DNA from: an uncultured Sulfolobales archaeon
GTDB lineage: Archaea; Thermoproteota; Thermoprotei_A; Sulfolobales; NBVN01
Length of the DNA stretch: 64,000 nucleotides
NCBI GenBank assembly: GCA_938073905.1
Contig: CALJEN010000010.1
Coordinates: forward strand, 1 to 64,000
Direction of reading: 5' to 3'
The notes beneath the pieces are model-generated. The model worked only from the letters and a program-made list of their open reading frames with translations, did not search any database and had not been told where the DNA came from. Shown in pieces: positions 41,366 through 49,455 of this stretch. The stretch's first letter is position 1. Each line of letters opens with the position of its first letter. Position numbers and translations under genes: made by a program.

Positions 41366-41524
41366 GGAACTGTCACTGTACCAGAGGCGCTGCTCTGTCG
41401 GCATATCGCTTTCGAGCACCAGCGTCCTTCGCTGATCCTAGGCTGGACGCGGCTTCGGTGCCGGTTCGAGAGAGCCAATGGGATGGGGTATTTTAACTCT
41501 ATAGCAACGTTGTTTGTTGGTGGA

Positions 41525-42226
41525 ATGATGCCGAGGCTGAGCTCCGGGCTCGTGATAGCGGGGGCCTACGCTCAGAAGCTCAGAAAGACGGCGTTCGCCC
41601 AGCTGCGCGACGCTGTGAGAGAGGGGGTTCTGAAGAGCAGCGACGTAGCCTACTGGATCGCCCAGCTCAACAGGTTTCTCTACGAGGTGCTGGTGGAGGA
41701 CCTCAGGATAGACAAGGGCGACGCCGTCAGGATAATGGTAGACTACGAGGTGTCCCCGGGCAGGATAAGCTGGAAGCTGGAGACCCTCAGAATCGAGGTG
41801 TTCAGGAGAGTCCCCGATGAGGAGGTGAGGAGAGTCCTCGAGTCCCGAATACCCGCAGCGGAGGCCATAATGACCGGAATAGTCGCGTACTCTGTGGAGA
41901 GGCTCGGTGAGACCGAGGATGGGGACGTGGTCGTGGCCCTGAAGCTCGGAGATAGGGAGGTCGGGGCCCTCGTCCTCACTCCCATAGACCAGGAGTTCGC
42001 CTTCATAAAGAAGGCCGCGGTGGTAGAGCCGTCGCCCTCGATCGTCGAGAGGCAGAGGGTGCCTCTGAACGGGAAGACCATAGAGGAGGCCCTGAGGGAC
42101 AACATAAGCATCCTGACGACCGCGGCTAGGTACGTATCGGATGAGGAGGCCAGGAGAGTCTACGAGGTCATAAAGAGGAGGGTAGTCCCTACAGCTGTAG
42201 TCGAGAGAGTAGCGGAGGAAGAGTAG
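41525..42226 (+). CDS. DUF2258 archaeal protein
   Basis: A 233-residue protein with the N-terminal pattern LSSGLVIAGAYAQKLRKTAFAQLRD, which I associate with the crenarchaeal DUF2258 family. The first part is helical, the middle (GRISWKLETLRIEVFRRV, GDVVVALKLGDREVG) is beta-rich, and the C-terminus is again helical. Function is unknown. The start ATG 41525 is chosen because a TATA-like TATTTTAAC lies about 35 bases upstream; the longer frame from 41483 would start before that promoter. Its 3' end overlaps the convergent neighbour by 38 bases. Confidence 0.65.
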   Translation: MMPRLSSGLVIAGAYAQKLRKTAFAQLRDAVREGVLKSSDVAYWIAQLNRFLYEVLVEDLRIDKGDAVRIMVDYEVSPGRISWKLETLRIEVFRRVPDEEVRRVLESRIPAAEAIMTGIVAYSVERLGETEDGDVVVALKLGDREVGALVLTPIDQEFAFIKKAAVVEPSPSIVERQRVPLNGKTIEEALRDNISILTTAARYVSDEEARRVYEVIKRRVVPTAVVERVAEEE

Positions 42227-43325
42227 GGTAGAGCTCCTCGAACTTCCCGACGGCTTTTTTGAAAACCTCGTAGCCCACCGTCAGGAGCCCCTCTCTATCC
42301 AGCACCACGTCGTCGCCTATCACCACGGTCTCGATGGGCGGGTCTCCCTCTACGACCGCTCTAACGGCCGAGCGGAGCGAGCGCGGCACGGGCCAGCCCG
42401 GAGGCTCCGACAGGTTGTACACGACCACGCTGCTCCTGCTCCCCTCCCTGAGAGTGGAGCTCTCGCGCTGGTCGATGAGCTCCGATGTGATCCTCGTCCC
42501 CGAGAGCAGCACGCTCAGGGGGTCGGCGCCCCGAGACCAGAGGGCCTCCTTCATCACATCACGAACGCTGTAGGACGGCCTGACCCCGATGCCGAGCCCC
42601 CCGTCCTCCCTCCACCTCCGGACGGCCTCACCCGAGTATATGGTCGGGAGGCTCACGTCGATCAGAGGGTTTATGGCTACGATCCTGAGCCCCTCCGGCC
42701 GCTCGGGCGGCTCCCTCTCCAGCTCCAGCGCATACAGGGGCAGCCCCGTTTCGCGGGCCAGCTCTAGGTGCTCATCCCTCAGCTCCCGGCAGACGGCTAT
42801 CCCCACCCTGATCCCTTCGACCCTCCCCTGCCACCTCCCGAGGAGGAGCTTCAGCTCGTTCAGCTGCTGCCGGTCGTCCAGACCGCAGTTGAGAGGGGGC
42901 GCTAGGGTCACGCTTATGCCGACGTCTCTCGAGGCCCTAGCCACGTCGTCCAGGTAAGCGTCGACCACCAGCGCCTCCGTGACCCCCTTGCTGACCAGCT
43001 CGGCGAGCGAGAGCACGGCGATGTAGTACATGTCCCCCCTCCTGATGGCCTTGAGGAGCTCTCTCGCGAGGAACCAGTCGACGTGGTCCAGCCCGTATCT
43101 GAGGGGGTAGAGGCTCAGGACGGTGAAGCCGGACGCGAACCCCTTGGTCACCAGCCTGCCCGAGCCGCTGAGGAGGAGCTCGGGGTAGAGGAACTCCTCG
43201 GGAGGAGGGCTCTGGCCCAGAGACCTGACGCGACCGCCGTCCAGGTACACGTAGCCCTTGCTAACGTACCTGACCTCGTCGTCTATCGCCAAGACCGACG
43301 CTCCGTCCACGAGTATCTTGACCAT
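42189..43325 (-). CDS. Amidohydrolase-like protein without the metal-binding HxH
   Basis: A 378-residue protein resembling the amidohydrolase/chlorohydrolase superfamily: a small N-terminal beta part with DGGRVRSLG, an expected barrel, and a C-terminal return to the beta part (SSVVVYNLSEP ... TVVIGDDVVLDREG) as in cytosine deaminase-like enzymes. At the position of the universal metal motif (PGFxxxHxH) it reads VTKGFASGFTVLSL, so both histidines are absent, and no later His pair replaces them. It is probably a non-hydrolytic relative. Function unknown. Confidence 0.55.
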   Translation of the reverse strand: MVKILVDGASVLAIDDEVRYVSKGYVYLDGGRVRSLGQSPPPEEFLYPELLLSGSGRLVTKGFASGFTVLSLYPLRYGLDHVDWFLARELLKAIRRGDMYYIAVLSLAELVSKGVTEALVVDAYLDDVARASRDVGISVTLAPPLNCGLDDRQQLNELKLLLGRWQGRVEGIRVGIAVCRELRDEHLELARETGLPLYALELEREPPERPEGLRIVAINPLIDVSLPTIYSGEAVRRWREDGGLGIGVRPSYSVRDVMKEALWSRGADPLSVLLSGTRITSELIDQRESSTLREGSRSSVVVYNLSEPPGWPVPRSLRSAVRAVVEGDPPIETVVIGDDVVLDREGLLTVGYEVFKKAVGKFEELYPTLPPLLSRLQL

Positions 43326-43346
43326 GGGTCCTGCCCTACCTCGCGG

Positions 43347-44183
43347 TCAAAGTCTTCCGGAGACCAGCCCTACCGAGAGGTGCCTCCTGCCCCTGAGCCT
43401 CCTGAGCTCGTCCCACTCGCGCAGTATCCTAACGGCCTCGTTGGCCACCCTCACCATGTCCGATATGCCGGCCCCGGGGTCGAACTCGTCCGTTACCCTG
43501 TTGGCTATAGCCGCGCACACGGCACCTGCTCTAGCACCGTAGATGCTGGCTAGGACGAAGATCGTCGAGGCCTCCATCTCGAAGTTCAGGACTCCCAGCT
43601 CGGCGAGCCTACGCTCCACCCCCCTCCACCTCTCCGGTAGGTAGCCCCCGAAGCCGGGCCTGCCCTGTCCCACGTAGAAGCTGTCGCTGCTCGCCGTTAT
43701 CCCCACGTGGTACCTGACCCCCAGGCTCTCGGCGGCCTCCACCAGGGCCAGCAGGACGTCGTAGCTCGCGACGGCCGGGTACTCTGGATCTACGTACACC
43801 TTGCTGGTCCCGTCCAGCCTCACGGCCGCCGACGATATCACCAGGTCTCCCAGCTTTACGTGCTCCTGGAGGGCTCCGGTCGTGCCGACCCTTATGAAGG
43901 TGTCGGCACCGACTCTGAGCAGCTCCTCGAGGACTATGGCCGTGGAGGGCCCCCCTATGCCCGTCGAGGTCGCGGCGAGCTCGACGCCCTTGTACGTACC
44001 GACGTAGGTCACGAACCCCCTGTGCTCGGCTACGAGCCTGCTCCTCTCCCAAGTTCTGGCGATCAGGGGGACCCTTCCGGGGTCTCCCGGAAGGAGGACG
44101 TACCTCGGCACGTCTCCCGGCTTCAGGTGTATGTGGTACTGCAAGCCCTCCCCGGTCGCAGGATCTCTAGCTGACCCGAACAT
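43347..44183 (-). CDS. udp: Uridine phosphorylase / purine nucleoside phosphorylase family
   Basis: A 278-residue nucleoside phosphorylase: HIHLKPGDVPRYVLLPGDPGR (phosphate loop), STGIGGPSTAIVLEEL, FIRVGTTGALQ and NFEMEASTIFVLASIYG, which carries the ribose-binding Glu-Met-Glu. It cleaves a nucleoside with phosphate to base and ribose-1-phosphate in nucleotide salvage. The GGYLPE insertion and overall pattern favour uridine phosphorylase over PNP, but not decisively. The ATG at 44183 gives the usual length. Confidence 0.88.
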   Translation of the reverse strand: MFGSARDPATGEGLQYHIHLKPGDVPRYVLLPGDPGRVPLIARTWERSRLVAEHRGFVTYVGTYKGVELAATSTGIGGPSTAIVLEELLRVGADTFIRVGTTGALQEHVKLGDLVISSAAVRLDGTSKVYVDPEYPAVASYDVLLALVEAAESLGVRYHVGITASSDSFYVGQGRPGFGGYLPERWRGVERRLAELGVLNFEMEASTIFVLASIYGARAGAVCAAIANRVTDEFDPGAGISDMVRVANEAVRILREWDELRRLRGRRHLSVGLVSGRL

Positions 44184-44282
44184 CGAGCGTCCACCCCTCT
44201 GCTGCCCGCGAAGCTCTCGCTACACATGCCCCCAGCTTTCCTAAAAAATTAGTGAGCCGTCGCGCGGGAGAAGTCGGAGTGG

Positions 44283-44675
44283 CTAAGCGGTTCTCGCCCT
44301 AAGCTCCTGGTACGCCTTGGTGAGCTCCTCGACTAGGTCTCTAGCACCTCCGGGGTCTATCACTACGGCCGACGCCGCCGCAACCTGGATTCCGGCCGCC
44401 TCGCCGAGCCTCTTCTTGCTGGGCACGTAGATGTAGGGGACTTTCTTCTCCTCGCAGAGGTAGGGTAGGTGGAGGACTACCTCTGGAGGATCGACGTCGA
44501 CCGCGATCACAACGATTTTCGCCTGTCCCCTCTCTACCGCCTTGGTCACCTCGTTGGTCCCCTTCCTGACCACGCCTCCACTGTCCCTGGCCTTTTTGAG
44601 GGCCTCGTAGGCCTTCTCCGCGATCTCGGGCGGTACGTCGAACCTCACGTGGGGCGGCTTCCTGCTCATCCTCAT
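44283..44675 (-). CDS. rpl7ae: Ribosomal protein L7Ae (eL8)
   Basis: A 130-residue L7Ae/eL8. [20 protein letters not shown] contains the kink-turn-binding residues and [26 protein letters not shown] is the family core. It binds kink-turns in rRNA, box C/D and H/ACA sRNAs and archaeal RNase P, so it would serve the sRNA candidates in this window. The start may be ATG at 44675 or the second ATG two codons later. Confidence 0.96.
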   Translation of the reverse strand: MRMSRKPPHVRFDVPPEIAEKAYEALKKARDSGGVVRKGTNEVTKAVERGQAKIVVIAVDVDPPEVVLHLPYLCEEKKVPYIYVPSKKRLGEAAGIQVAAASAVVIDPGGARDLVEELTKAYQELRARTA

Positions 44676-44845
44676 CCCCCTATCGTCGCCTCCTAGAGTA
44701 GCTGCGCGGTCTTTTAAGCTTTTCCCGGGAGTCTTCAGCTCCTCTCCACAGGTATGTCCGATACGAGAGGTGGAGACCCCATCGCGTTGGTGTTGGGGAG
44801 GTGCATATAAAGTTTACCCAGAAGCTGTAGTCGAACCCGGGTAGA

Positions 44846-45703
44846 ATGGGCCGGCTACTCAGGGACATAGCTCGGTCGGTCCTCGGAGAGCCTCTAGCCA
44901 GTAGGGTGTGGAAGAGAGTGGAGATAGTGGGTGATATAGCCGTTCTCAGGAAGCATCCGGACCTCGAGCTCGACGTCGAGGTGTACAGGAGGCTCGCGGA
45001 GGAGCTGATGAGGAGGCTTCCGTACGTCAGGTCCGCCTGGCTCGCGGTGAGCCCCGTCGGGAGCTCCTACAGGCTCAGGGAGTTCGCGCACCTAGCCGGG
45101 GAACGCCGGAGCGAGACCGTGTACAGAGAGCACGGGTGCTCGTTCAGACTCGACATAACGAAGGTCTACGTGTCACCCGCTCTGAACTACGAGCACGCCA
45201 GGGTCGCTGGGCTCGTCGGGCCGGGCGAGGAGGTCCTGAACATGTTCGCTGGAGCAGGGCTGTTCTCGATCATAATAGCCAAGCGCGCGAGGCCCAGGAG
45301 AGTAGTGTCGGTCGACGTGAACCCGGAGGCCTACCGGTACATGGTGGAGAACGTGAGGCTGAACGGGGTGTCGGACGTGGTCTTCCCGGTGCTCGGCGAC
45401 GCTAGGGAGGTGGCGAGGTCGTGCCCCGGCTGCTTCGACAGGGTCCTGATGCCCCTCCCGGAGCTGGCCTACGAGTACTTCGCGGACGCCGTCCACTCCC
45501 TGAAGATGGTGGGCGTCGTGCACGTCTACGACTTCGTGTCGGCTAGGGAGGAGGACGAGGCGGTCCTCGCGGCCCGCAGCAGGTACCTCGAGAAGTGCGA
45601 GACTCTCGGTGTATGGGCGGAGGTCGAGGGATCGCGAGTGGTCAGGTCCGTCGGCCCCCGCTACTACCAGGTAGTCCTAGACCTCAGGGTCAGGAAGCCT
45701 TAG
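44846..45703 (+). CDS. trm5: tRNA (guanine-37-N1)-methyltransferase Trm5
   Basis: A 285-residue archaeal Trm5. After the N-terminal D1/D2 region come VYVSPALNYEHARVAGLV, motif I LNMFAGAGLFSI, VVSVDVNPEAYRYMVEN and the NPPY-like site DRVLMPLPELAYEYF. It methylates G37 of tRNA; m1G37 is also the first intermediate of wyosine, and taw3, a later enzyme of that pathway, is 1.3 kb away. Start: ATG 44846 after a TATA-like CATATAAAG (about 44805-44813). The 3' end overlaps the convergent PhoH gene by 14 bases. Confidence 0.92.
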   Translation: MGRLLRDIARSVLGEPLASRVWKRVEIVGDIAVLRKHPDLELDVEVYRRLAEELMRRLPYVRSAWLAVSPVGSSYRLREFAHLAGERRSETVYREHGCSFRLDITKVYVSPALNYEHARVAGLVGPGEEVLNMFAGAGLFSIIIAKRARPRRVVSVDVNPEAYRYMVENVRLNGVSDVVFPVLGDAREVARSCPGCFDRVLMPLPELAYEYFADAVHSLKMVGVVHVYDFVSAREEDEAVLAARSRYLEKCETLGVWAEVEGSRVVRSVGPRYYQVVLDLRVRKP

Positions 45704-46913
45704 GTGGTCGGGAAGACTTGGTCGCCCTTTTAGTCCCTTCAGCTGCCCTCCTCTTGGCAGCCCTCCTGGTCCCCTCCTGCGTCACCCTCTCCGAGACAGG
45801 TATCACCCGGACTCCCAGACCCATGAGCTTCATCGTGACCTCCTCCAGGAACCTGATGTATGACCCCCTCTGACCTATCAGCGGGCCGAGGTTCTCGCTC
45901 TCCACTTTTATCGCGAGGTAGGAGCCCAACAGTTCCACCCTGGTCCTCTTCCAAATCCACGAGACCGGGTGGACGGACCTTATGTAGCTGGTCAGGTCGA
46001 GGTCTAGCTCCATCCCCCTGACCCTGCCACCGAGCTCCTTCTCTATGACCGACACCCTCTCCCCGCCCTTGCCCACCAGGCGCCCGAGATGTCCGGGCTT
46101 GACCACCACCAGGTACCTCGGCATGTGTTCGGCCGAGACGCCGTGCCTCTTGGCCACCTCCTCCACGTCCACCACGGTGATCACGTCGGCGTCCGGGGAG
46201 TGCATTTTTATCACCTGCTGAGCCTTGACCTCGGAGTCGCTGAGCCGCCTAGACCTCAGCGCGTACTCTAGCAGGAACCTCACCCCGGCCTTCGCTCCCT
46301 CCCTCACTATGTCCTCCACCCCCAGGTCCACGACGTGGGCGCCCGGCTCGCTCAGGAGGATCTCCCTCAGGGTGGTCACGTGGTCCTGGTGGACTCCCCT
46401 CAGCGCCTGGAATATGGGGTCGGCAGTTATCACCAGCCTGCTCTTGCTCCCCAGCCTCACTATGACCTCCAGGAGTATCTCGAGCCTGACGTGCTGAGCG
46501 TCGTCCACCAGGATCAGGGTCTCGTCGAACGTCCTGCCCTTCAGGTAGTGACCGTCGGTCAGGACGAGCTTGCCGGTGTTCATAAGCTCGGCGATGCCCG
46601 CCGGGTCGGCGAACGTCCCCAGGACGTCGACCAGGTACTCTCCGGCTAGCTTCGTGTACTCCTCCCCGGCCTCGGCCAGGGTGAGCTCCCTCCCCGTGAC
46701 GACGTCGACCACGGGCTTGAAGACCAGGAACCTCTTGAACCTGCCGCTGCTCACCGCGTCTATGCCGTAGGCCAGGGAGAAGAGGGACTTGCCGCTCCCG
46801 GTCGGCCCGAAGACCCCGACTATCGTGAACGCATCGTTCCGCAGCGCCTCGAGTAGCCTCCTCTGGCCCTCACTCTGAGGCGTCACCTTCTCTAGGAGCC
46901 CCACCCTCGTCAC
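45690..46913 (-). CDS. PhoH-like ATPase with KH domains and a basic tail
   Basis: A 407-residue protein. Residues 1-210 are a PhoH-type helicase-like ATPase (Walker A GPTGSGKSLFSLAYG, Walker B ETLILVDDAQHV, RLVITADPIFQALRG). Two KH-like RNA-binding segments follow, PGHLGRLVGKGGERVSVIE and ENLGPLIGQRGSYIRFLEE, both with G-x-x-G loops. The C-terminus is a Lys/Arg-rich tail (RRAAKRRAAEGTKRATK). The arrangement suggests ATP-driven RNA binding or remodelling; no substrate is known. It is divergent from taw3. Confidence 0.82.
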   Translation of the reverse strand: MTRVGLLEKVTPQSEGQRRLLEALRNDAFTIVGVFGPTGSGKSLFSLAYGIDAVSSGRFKRFLVFKPVVDVVTGRELTLAEAGEEYTKLAGEYLVDVLGTFADPAGIAELMNTGKLVLTDGHYLKGRTFDETLILVDDAQHVRLEILLEVIVRLGSKSRLVITADPIFQALRGVHQDHVTTLREILLSEPGAHVVDLGVEDIVREGAKAGVRFLLEYALRSRRLSDSEVKAQQVIKMHSPDADVITVVDVEEVAKRHGVSAEHMPRYLVVVKPGHLGRLVGKGGERVSVIEKELGGRVRGMELDLDLTSYIRSVHPVSWIWKRTRVELLGSYLAIKVESENLGPLIGQRGSYIRFLEEVTMKLMGLGVRVIPVSERVTQEGTRRAAKRRAAEGTKRATKSSRPPKAS

Positions 46914-46993
46914 CTGAGACTCGTAGATACCGACTACTTAAAAGCGCACTTAAAGCTCTTTACCGAGCCGGACTCTCCCCCCACGGGCGCTCG

Positions 46994-47629
46994 GTGGGGA
47001 TAGTCGACAAGAGCCTGTGGCTGAGGGAGAGGGATGAGAAGTTCAGGAGGATGCGCGAAGACCTAGAGGTCGGCTACCTAGACCCAGACATCTACCACGT
47101 CCTAGCCGCCCTCTTCAGGAGGAGGGAGTCCTTCCCGGTTAGCTCATGCAGCGGCAGAGTCACCGTAGTCGACGCGCCGATGCCCTGGAGTAGGAGAGGC
47201 TCGACCGTGCTGTTCAAGAAGCATAGCCCGGTCGGGGAGAGCGAGGTCCTCTCGCTGGTCCGGGGCTCCTCTCCCCTGAGCAGGCTCTGGCTCGTCGTCA
47301 CGGGCCCCATATTCCACGTATCGGCTCTCACGCTTCGGGAGGCCCTCTCGGTCCTCAGGATAGCCCGCGAGGCCGGCATGAAGCACAGCGGCGTGCTCTC
47401 GATAAGCAGGAGAGGGGTGTACCTGGAGCTCAGGACGGGCGTGAGGCTAGCGACCCTGCTGAGAGCCGGGGGCTTCGCGGTCAGCGACGTCGAAGAGGTC
47501 GTGCGGGCCGCCAACGAGGCCCTGCTGGAGGGAAAGAGGAGGCTCGCGAGGTTCTACGAGCTCCTCCTGAAGTACGAGGAGGAAGACCAGTCCTCCCCGG
47601 ATTCCCCCACTTTCCGGCCGGACGGCTAG
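46994..47629 (+). CDS. taw3: Wyosine-pathway methyltransferase Taw3 (TYW3 family)
   Basis: A 211-residue TYW3/Taw3 homologue. The conserved FPVSSCSGRVTVVDAP lies near residue 47, HVSALTLREALSVLRIAREAG near 110 and KHSGVLSISRRGVYLELR near 130. In archaea Taw3 N-methylates a wyosine intermediate at position 37 of tRNA-Phe. The GTG start at 46994 follows a TATA-like TTAAAAG about 55 bases upstream. The C-terminal 20 residues are acidic and Pro/Ser-rich. Its end overlaps the convergent zinc protein gene by 4 bases. Confidence 0.88.
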   Translation: MGIVDKSLWLRERDEKFRRMREDLEVGYLDPDIYHVLAALFRRRESFPVSSCSGRVTVVDAPMPWSRRGSTVLFKKHSPVGESEVLSLVRGSSPLSRLWLVVTGPIFHVSALTLREALSVLRIAREAGMKHSGVLSISRRGVYLELRTGVRLATLLRAGGFAVSDVEEVVRAANEALLEGKRRLARFYELLLKYEEEDQSSPDSPTFRPDG

Positions 47630-47850
47630 AGGAGGGGCTCCAGAGGCTGCCCGCAGTAGGGGCACCTGTAGTGGAGGACTCTCGCGTCGCTGGAGCAGAA
47701 GTGAGCCTCGTACCTGGTCGAACAGCTGGGGCAGCGGTATACGGTAGCCTCGCCCACCAGGAGCCCCCTGCCACACACTCTGCACTTCTTGGTCGCCCAC
47801 CCGACGTGACCGCCCGCGTTGGACCCCACGAGCTTGACCAGACCTGGCAC
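47626..47850 (-). CDS. Small multi-zinc-ribbon protein
   Basis: A 74-residue protein dominated by cysteine pairs: KCRVCGRGLL, YRCPSCSTRY, HFCSSDARVL and YRCPYCGQPL, seven cysteines plus a histidine, enough for two zinc sites. No other domain is present; it may be a subunit or adaptor for RNA or protein binding. The GTG start at 47850 is leaderless and shares the intergenic TATA with the divergent phosphoesterase. No family recognised. Confidence 0.6.
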   Translation of the reverse strand: MPGLVKLVGSNAGGHVGWATKKCRVCGRGLLVGEATVYRCPSCSTRYEAHFCSSDARVLHYRCPYCGQPLEPLL

Positions 47851-47870
47851 CCTCGAGGACTCCGCGGGAT

Positions 47871-47880
47871 GTTTTTAAGC
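47871..47880. promoter_or_regulatory. Single TATA element for two divergent leaderless genes
   Basis: GTTTTTAAGC (plus) or GCTTAAAAAC (minus) is the only AT-rich element in the 53 bases between the zinc protein (GTG 47850) and the phosphoesterase (ATG 47904). Its centre is about 26-29 bases from both start codons, the spacing needed for a leaderless transcript in each direction. Confidence 0.5.
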
Positions 47881-47903
47881 TTTGCGACGGTTCCCGGAGG
47901 GGG

Positions 47904-48644
47904 ATGGCTTCGATCGTGAGATTGCTGGCCTTCGGCGACGTCCACGGGCTGCAGTACCTGAGCCTGCTGAGAGCGTCCCTGAGGAGCGTACCGCCCGAGG
48001 AGCCCAACGCGATACTCATGGCGGGTGACGTGATAGACAGGGGCGACGTCAGCGGCATGGGCCCCGTCCTAAGGGAGGTGACGGCTAGGTTCAGGGATAC
48101 TCCGGTAGTCTCGGTGTTCGGGAACGACGAGTACCACGAGGTGGAGGACCGCTTGATCAAGGAGTTCGGCTACGTCATATGGCTGAACGACTCCGTCGCC
48201 GTCCTGAAGCTGGGGGAGGTCACGGTGGGAGTGGTGGGCAGCAGGGGCGTTCTCGACAAGCTCACCCACTGGCAGAGGAAGAACATGCCTCAGCTGGAGA
48301 CGGTCTACAGGAGGAGGGTCGGAGTCCTGCGGAGGCTGCTCGAGGAGGTCTCCAGGGTCTCGGACATCACGGTCCTCCTGACCCACTACGCTCCCACCTA
48401 CCTGACCGTCAGGGGGGAGCCCGAGAAGATATACCCGTACATGGGCTGCAAGCGGCTCGAGGACGTCCTCAAGGAGGCCAAGCCCGACCTGGCGATCCAC
48501 GCCCACGCTCACAACGCCACCACGACGGAGGCCGTGGTGGGGCTCACCAAGGTCTACAACGTGTCGCTTCCGGCCAGGAGGGGCGTCACCTACGTAACCG
48601 CGACTCCCAGGCCTAGGCTGATCCCCACGAGCGGGAGGTCTTGA
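47904..48644 (+). CDS. Calcineurin-like metallophosphoesterase
   Basis: A 246-residue phosphoesterase with the five metal-binding blocks: LLAFGDVHGLQ, LMAGDVIDRGD, VFGNDEYHE (Asp replacing the usual His of GNHE), LLTHYAPTYL and AIHAHAHNATTT. It hydrolyses a phosphoester, but protein, nucleotide or small-molecule substrate cannot be inferred. The ATG at 47904 is leaderless. The next gene begins one base after its stop, so the two form an operon. Confidence 0.85.
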   Translation: MASIVRLLAFGDVHGLQYLSLLRASLRSVPPEEPNAILMAGDVIDRGDVSGMGPVLREVTARFRDTPVVSVFGNDEYHEVEDRLIKEFGYVIWLNDSVAVLKLGEVTVGVVGSRGVLDKLTHWQRKNMPQLETVYRRRVGVLRRLLEEVSRVSDITVLLTHYAPTYLTVRGEPEKIYPYMGCKRLEDVLKEAKPDLAIHAHAHNATTTEAVVGLTKVYNVSLPARRGVTYVTATPRPRLIPTSGRS

Positions 48645-48645
48645 G

Positions 48646-49269
48646 ATGGACCGGCTGGCGAGGCTGAAGAGGCTCTCCGAGCCCGCCGGTGGCGTGAAGC
48701 CCTCCTTCGACGTGTACCACGCGTACATGGCTCTCGCGAGCCTGCGCAGGGAGGCCCCTGTCGGCAGGCTGGCCCTCGCCAGAGCCCTCTCTCTGGGAGG
48801 GGCCTCCGTCAAGACTCTCGTCAAGAGGATGAGGAAGGAGGGGCTAGTCGACGTGGACAGGGCCGCGGGGGTCTTTCTGACTAGAGAGGGACTGGAGCTG
48901 GCCGAGGAGCTCGAGAGAGTCCTGGAGGTCCTCGGCCAGCTCGACCTCAGCTCCGTCTGCGGAAGCTGCGAGGCCTACGGGGTCGTCGTGAAGGGCTTCA
49001 GGAGGGTCCTGGACGAGAGAGTGGGGTACCTGAGGCTGCGGGACGAGATAGTCCGCGAGGGAGCCGAGGGAGCCATCATAGTCTACTGCGGCGACGTCCC
49101 CCTGATGCCGGTCAGCGGGGGCCTCGAGAGAGCCGAGGGGGTGCTGAAGGACCTAGCCTCCGAGAGGTGCGGTGAGGGGGACGTGCTAGCCATATCGATC
49201 TGCCACGGCGACCGCGGCAGGTGCGCCAGGGCTCTGCTGAACGCGGTGCTGAAGCTGTACGACCCCTAG
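48646..49269 (+). CDS. DUF4443-type winged-helix protein
   Basis: A 207-residue protein. Residues 20-95 are a winged helix (PVGRLALARALSLGGASVKTL, MRKEGLVDVDRAAGVFLTREG). The C-terminal domain (CGSCEAYGVVVKGF ... GAIIVYCGDVPLMPVSGG) fits the archaeal DUF4443 pattern and could bind a ligand. It is probably a transcription regulator. The ATG at 48646 follows the phosphoesterase stop by one base. Confidence 0.65.
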   Translation: MDRLARLKRLSEPAGGVKPSFDVYHAYMALASLRREAPVGRLALARALSLGGASVKTLVKRMRKEGLVDVDRAAGVFLTREGLELAEELERVLEVLGQLDLSSVCGSCEAYGVVVKGFRRVLDERVGYLRLRDEIVREGAEGAIIVYCGDVPLMPVSGGLERAEGVLKDLASERCGEGDVLAISICHGDRGRCARALLNAVLKLYDP

Positions 49270-49419
49270 CCAAGCACATCGCCGAGCGGCATCGCCTGCC
49301 TCGAAATCTCCCGCGTCCCCAGACTAACTGGGAGGCCCCCTCTAGCCCCGCAGAGCCCCTCCGGAGGAGACCTGGGGGCTCCGATCCGGTTGCGAGCCGC
49401 CCCGGGCGCGGCCTGAGGC

Positions 49420-49431
49420 TTAATTGTTAGC
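49420..49431 (+). promoter_or_regulatory. TATA region of the phosphoribosyltransferase gene
   Basis: CTTAATTGTTAG is centred about 30 bases before the GTG at 49456, in the otherwise GC-rich gap 49270-49455, which holds no gene. Confidence 0.45.
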
Positions 49432-49455
49432 ACGCGCATTCTCGGCTAAGCCGAG

